A DNA stretch of 44,927 bases from JBFIHF01 sp964411125. GTDB taxonomy: Bacteria > Myxococcota_A > Bradymonadia > Bradymonadales > Bradymonadaceae. The stretch lies in contig CAYPJU010000052.1 of assembly GCA_964411125.1 (NCBI GenBank), positions 1 through 44,927 of the forward strand, read 5' to 3'. Below the pieces are notes generated by a model. The model saw nothing but the letters and a program-made list of their open reading frames with translations. It searched no databases and was not told the DNA's origin. Within the stretch, counting starts at the first letter, position 1. Every line of letters begins with the position of its first letter. The position numbers and the translations under genes are program-made. Shown here piece after piece: positions 42,682-44,927 of the stretch.

Positions 42682-44901
42682 ATGGCATTTCGAGGGCTCG
42701 AGCTCGACCCCTTTCAACAACAGGCGATCGATCACATCGAGGCGGGACGCTCCGTCCTCGTCGCCGCTCCCACCGGGACCGGCAAGACCCTCATCGCCGA
42801 CTTCCTCATCGACAAGCTGCTCGCCGAAGACGGCCACGTCGTCTACACGGCGCCGGTGAAAGCCCTGTCGAACCAGAAGTACCGGGAGTACGTCGAACAG
42901 TTCGGGCGGGAGAAGGTCGGGCTGGTGACCGGCGACATCGTCATCAACCCGTACGCCCCGCTGCGGATCATGACGACCGAAATCCTGCGCAACATCCTGC
43001 TGCAAGACCCCGTCGACATCCACGAGGAGGACGACAAGACGTCTACCTGGACGCCCGGCACCGCCCGTATCCGTGACATCGACCAGCTCAAGGCGGTCGT
43101 CATCGACGAGATTCACTTCGTCGACGACCCCGAACGCGGGACCGTCTGGGAAGAGCTCCTGATCTACCTGCCGAACGAGATCCGAATCCTCGGCCTCTCC
43201 GCGACGCTGTCGAACCTTGAGCAGTTCGCGGACTGGTTGTCGGAGATCCGCGGCGCGAAGGTCGAGGTGGTCCGGGAGAACAAGCGCGCGGTACCGCTGA
43301 AGTTCTGGCTCGCGAACGCTTCCGAGGGCCTGGTCGACGAGAAGGACTTCGAGGACACGTACCGAAAGTGGAAGAAGGAGAAGAAGAAAGAGGGAAACCG
43401 CGACGACGACGGCGGTGGGCGCGGACGACGGGGCGGAAGAGGTGGACGCGGCGGAAGAGGTGGACGAGGCGGACGAGGCGGCAGTGGTCGCGGCCGAGGC
43501 CGCGGTCGCGACGACGGCGACGAGACGACCGGGCATTTGGAAGTCTTCCGCGCCCTGGGCCCGAAGCAGTTCCCGGCCCTCTACTTCATCTACAGCCGCA
43601 AGCTGACTGAGAAGCTCGCGTTCGCGCTTTCACGCACCGACGTCGGCGAGCGAATCGGCGGGCGCGCGGACAGGCGCGAGATCGAGAAGCGACTCGCTCG
43701 CTTCGACGACGAGTTTCCCGGCGTGCTCCGCCCGATGACGCGGGCCGCGCTCCGCAAGGGAATCGCCTACCACCATGCCGGACTGCACGTAGCCCTCAAG
43801 GCGCTGGTCGAGGAGCTCTACGAAGCGCGGCTCATCGAAGCGCTCTACTGCACGTCGACGTTTGCTCTCGGCATCAACATGCCGGCGCGAACGGTCATCT
43901 TCGACAGCCTCACCAAGTTCAACGGCGTGGAGATCGTGCCGCTCACGGTCCGCGAGTTCATGCAGATGGCGGGCCGCGCCGGACGCCGCGGCATCGACAC
44001 CGAGGGCGACGTCGTCGTGAAGATGGACCCACAGGACTGGCGCGAAGCTTCCGAGATCTGGAAGGTCGTCACGAGCGGAAAACCCGAGCCGGTCGAGTCC
44101 TCGTTCAACCTCAGCTTCAATTCCGTCGTGAACCTCCTCGACCACTACCCCGAAGAGAAGATCCGGGTGATCCTCGAGCGGTCGTTCCGCGCCTTCCAGA
44201 ACCGCGAGTTCGCCGAAGACCTCCGCGAGAAACTCGACCAGCGCGCCGAGGAGACCGACCTCAGCCGGCGCGAGAAGAAGCAGGTCGCCGCCTGGCGCCG
44301 CGAGCTGATGGAGGCCTCGCGCCCCCGTCTTTGGGAGCAGTTTCTCCGCAAGGTGACCTTCCTTCGCACCCACGGCTACCTCGGCGACTCGAACGAGCTC
44401 TTCGCGCCAGCCAAGATCCTCCAGCGGATCCAGTTCACCGAGATCTTCGTCACCGAGCTGATCCTCGAGGGCGTCCTCGAAGACCTCGAAGACGACGAGC
44501 TCTTCGGCGTCTTCACCGGCCTCGTCCAGACGCTCCCCCGAACGGCCAAGGTCCGAAAGCCTCGCGACGACCGGTGGTGGGGAATCTTCGATGCGGTCCA
44601 GGCGGTCCATCAGTCCAAGGTCGTCTACGACTCCCAGCTCCTGACCGGCCAGGAAGTCCATTTCGTCCCCGCTCTAATGCCACTCGGCGCGATGTGGGCG
44701 AACGGCGAGTCGCTCGAGACCGTGCTCGACGAGATCAACAACCCCACCGACCTCTCCGGCGACATCGTCGGCGCCTTCCGCCGCGCCAAGGACCTCGTCG
44801 GCCAGCTCCGCGCCGTCTACCACGAAGACGCCGAACAACGCGCCCGCCTCACCGCCCTCATCCGCCGCGTCTCCCGCGACGAAGTCGAAGTGATTGATTA
44901 G
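42682..44901 (+). CDS. Ski2-like DExH RNA helicase with RGG-rich insertion
   Basis: 739 aa; AGGA precedes ATG 42682. RecA1: APTGTGKT (29-36), DEIH (142-145), SAT (173-175). RecA2 has QMAGRAGRRG (426-435) and GINMPARTV, all typical of the Ski2/Mtr4/Dob1 branch of SF2 helicases. A C-terminal helical region (about 450-739) fits the winged-helix and ratchet domains. Residues 244-275 are an RGG/RG tract (GGRGGRGGRGGRGGRGG) placed between RecA1 and RecA2. RGG boxes bind RNA and may drive condensate formation. The helicase should act in RNA unwinding or decay. Its stop codon lies inside a 23-nt hairpin. Confidence 0.9.
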   Translation: MAFRGLELDPFQQQAIDHIEAGRSVLVAAPTGTGKTLIADFLIDKLLAEDGHVVYTAPVKALSNQKYREYVEQFGREKVGLVTGDIVINPYAPLRIMTTEILRNILLQDPVDIHEEDDKTSTWTPGTARIRDIDQLKAVVIDEIHFVDDPERGTVWEELLIYLPNEIRILGLSATLSNLEQFADWLSEIRGAKVEVVRENKRAVPLKFWLANASEGLVDEKDFEDTYRKWKKEKKKEGNRDDDGGGRGRRGGRGGRGGRGGRGGRGGSGRGRGRGRDDGDETTGHLEVFRALGPKQFPALYFIYSRKLTEKLAFALSRTDVGERIGGRADRREIEKRLARFDDEFPGVLRPMTRAALRKGIAYHHAGLHVALKALVEELYEARLIEALYCTSTFALGINMPARTVIFDSLTKFNGVEIVPLTVREFMQMAGRAGRRGIDTEGDVVVKMDPQDWREASEIWKVVTSGKPEPVESSFNLSFNSVVNLLDHYPEEKIRVILERSFRAFQNREFAEDLREKLDQRAEETDLSRREKKQVAAWRRELMEASRPRLWEQFLRKVTFLRTHGYLGDSNELFAPAKILQRIQFTEIFVTELILEGVLEDLEDDELFGVFTGLVQTLPRTAKVRKPRDDRWWGIFDAVQAVHQSKVVYDSQLLTGQEVHFVPALMPLGAMWANGESLETVLDEINNPTDLSGDIVGAFRRAKDLVGQLRAVYHEDAEQRARLTALIRRVSRDEVEVID
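43408..43507 (+). repeat. Repeat-rich DNA coding for the RGG tract
   Basis: Within the helicase gene, short units such as GGCGGAAGAGGTGGACG and GGACGAGGCGG recur and code for residues 243-275 (RGG/RG). Slippage-prone, so its length could differ between strains. Confidence 0.65.
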
Positions 44902-44920
44902 CGGAGCAAAGCTCCGCTAA
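44898..44920 (+). terminator. Perfect 10-bp hairpin over the helicase stop codon
   Basis: TTAGCGGAGC (44898-44907), loop AAA, GCTCCGCTAA (44911-44920). The stop codon TAG (44899-44901) is inside the left arm. Followed by TGGGGGA up to the window edge; no T tract is visible. Probable transcript-end structure. Confidence 0.5.
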
Positions 44921-44927
44921 TGGGGGA

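Overview
The window is G+C-rich (strong G/C bias at third codon positions, many long antisense shadow frames), densely coding and chromosomal in character. Several traits point to a myxobacterium-like bacterium (Myxococcota, Bradymonadales or a relative): three eukaryotic-type Ser/Thr kinase-fold proteins, several Cys-rich or von Willebrand A (VWA) lipoproteins with Gly/Ser/Thr-rich linkers, a VWA protein with a MYXO-CTERM-like tail and a MopE-like metal-binding motif, mevalonate kinase, and a leucine-type amino acid dehydrogenase. This placement is inference from gene content. I saw no tRNA, rRNA, CRISPR array, insertion sequence, prophage or replication origin.

Layout. 1-4054: the 3' end of a YchJ/SEC-C-type gene, a hybrid PAS histidine kinase, a collagen-like DUF7151-type lipoprotein and an unknown small protein. 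4193-11488: seven plus-strand genes in which every junction overlaps (16 nt, then five times 4 nt): MoxR AAA+ ATPase, unknown protein, HExxH metallopeptidase-VWA fusion, small helical protein, PaaK-like adenylating enzyme, PnuC transporter and a NadR-type NMN adenylyltransferase. This is the strongest candidate for an undescribed system: a MoxR/VWA chaperone-protease module hard-wired to NAD-precursor salvage and an adenylating enzyme. 11476-17767: APH-fold kinase, small lipoprotein, large secreted CehA/McbA-like PHP lipoprotein, response regulator with an unknown C-terminal domain, a P-loop kinase and a Rho_N/SAP-like small protein. 17829-26120: RluA-type pseudouridine synthase, then a minus-strand series of two lipoproteins, endonuclease III, a Ser/Thr kinase, an outer-membrane protein and pdxH.

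26326-34217 holds clpS, clpA and, about 5 kb beyond clpA, aat. Together these are the bacterial Leu/Phe N-degron pathway: Aat tags proteins, ClpS recognises them, ClpA unfolds them. Between them lie the amino acid dehydrogenase, a kinase-fold/FGE-like fusion that has lost the catalytic Asp, a Cys-rich lipoprotein and a lone DpnA/MboII-like DNA adenine methyltransferase. 34217-39107 is a minus-strand six-gene run: a second kinase-fold protein without the catalytic Asp, gamma-carbonic-anhydrase-like protein, lone KamE-like B12 subunit, macro-domain protein, mevalonate kinase, aat. 39228-44901: fumC, the MYXO-CTERM VWA protein and a Ski2-like helicase with an RGG-rich insertion.

The last 12.5 kb is rich in extragenic perfect or near-perfect hairpins (32489, 33496-33583, 40700, 42626, 44898), two of which overlap stop codons.
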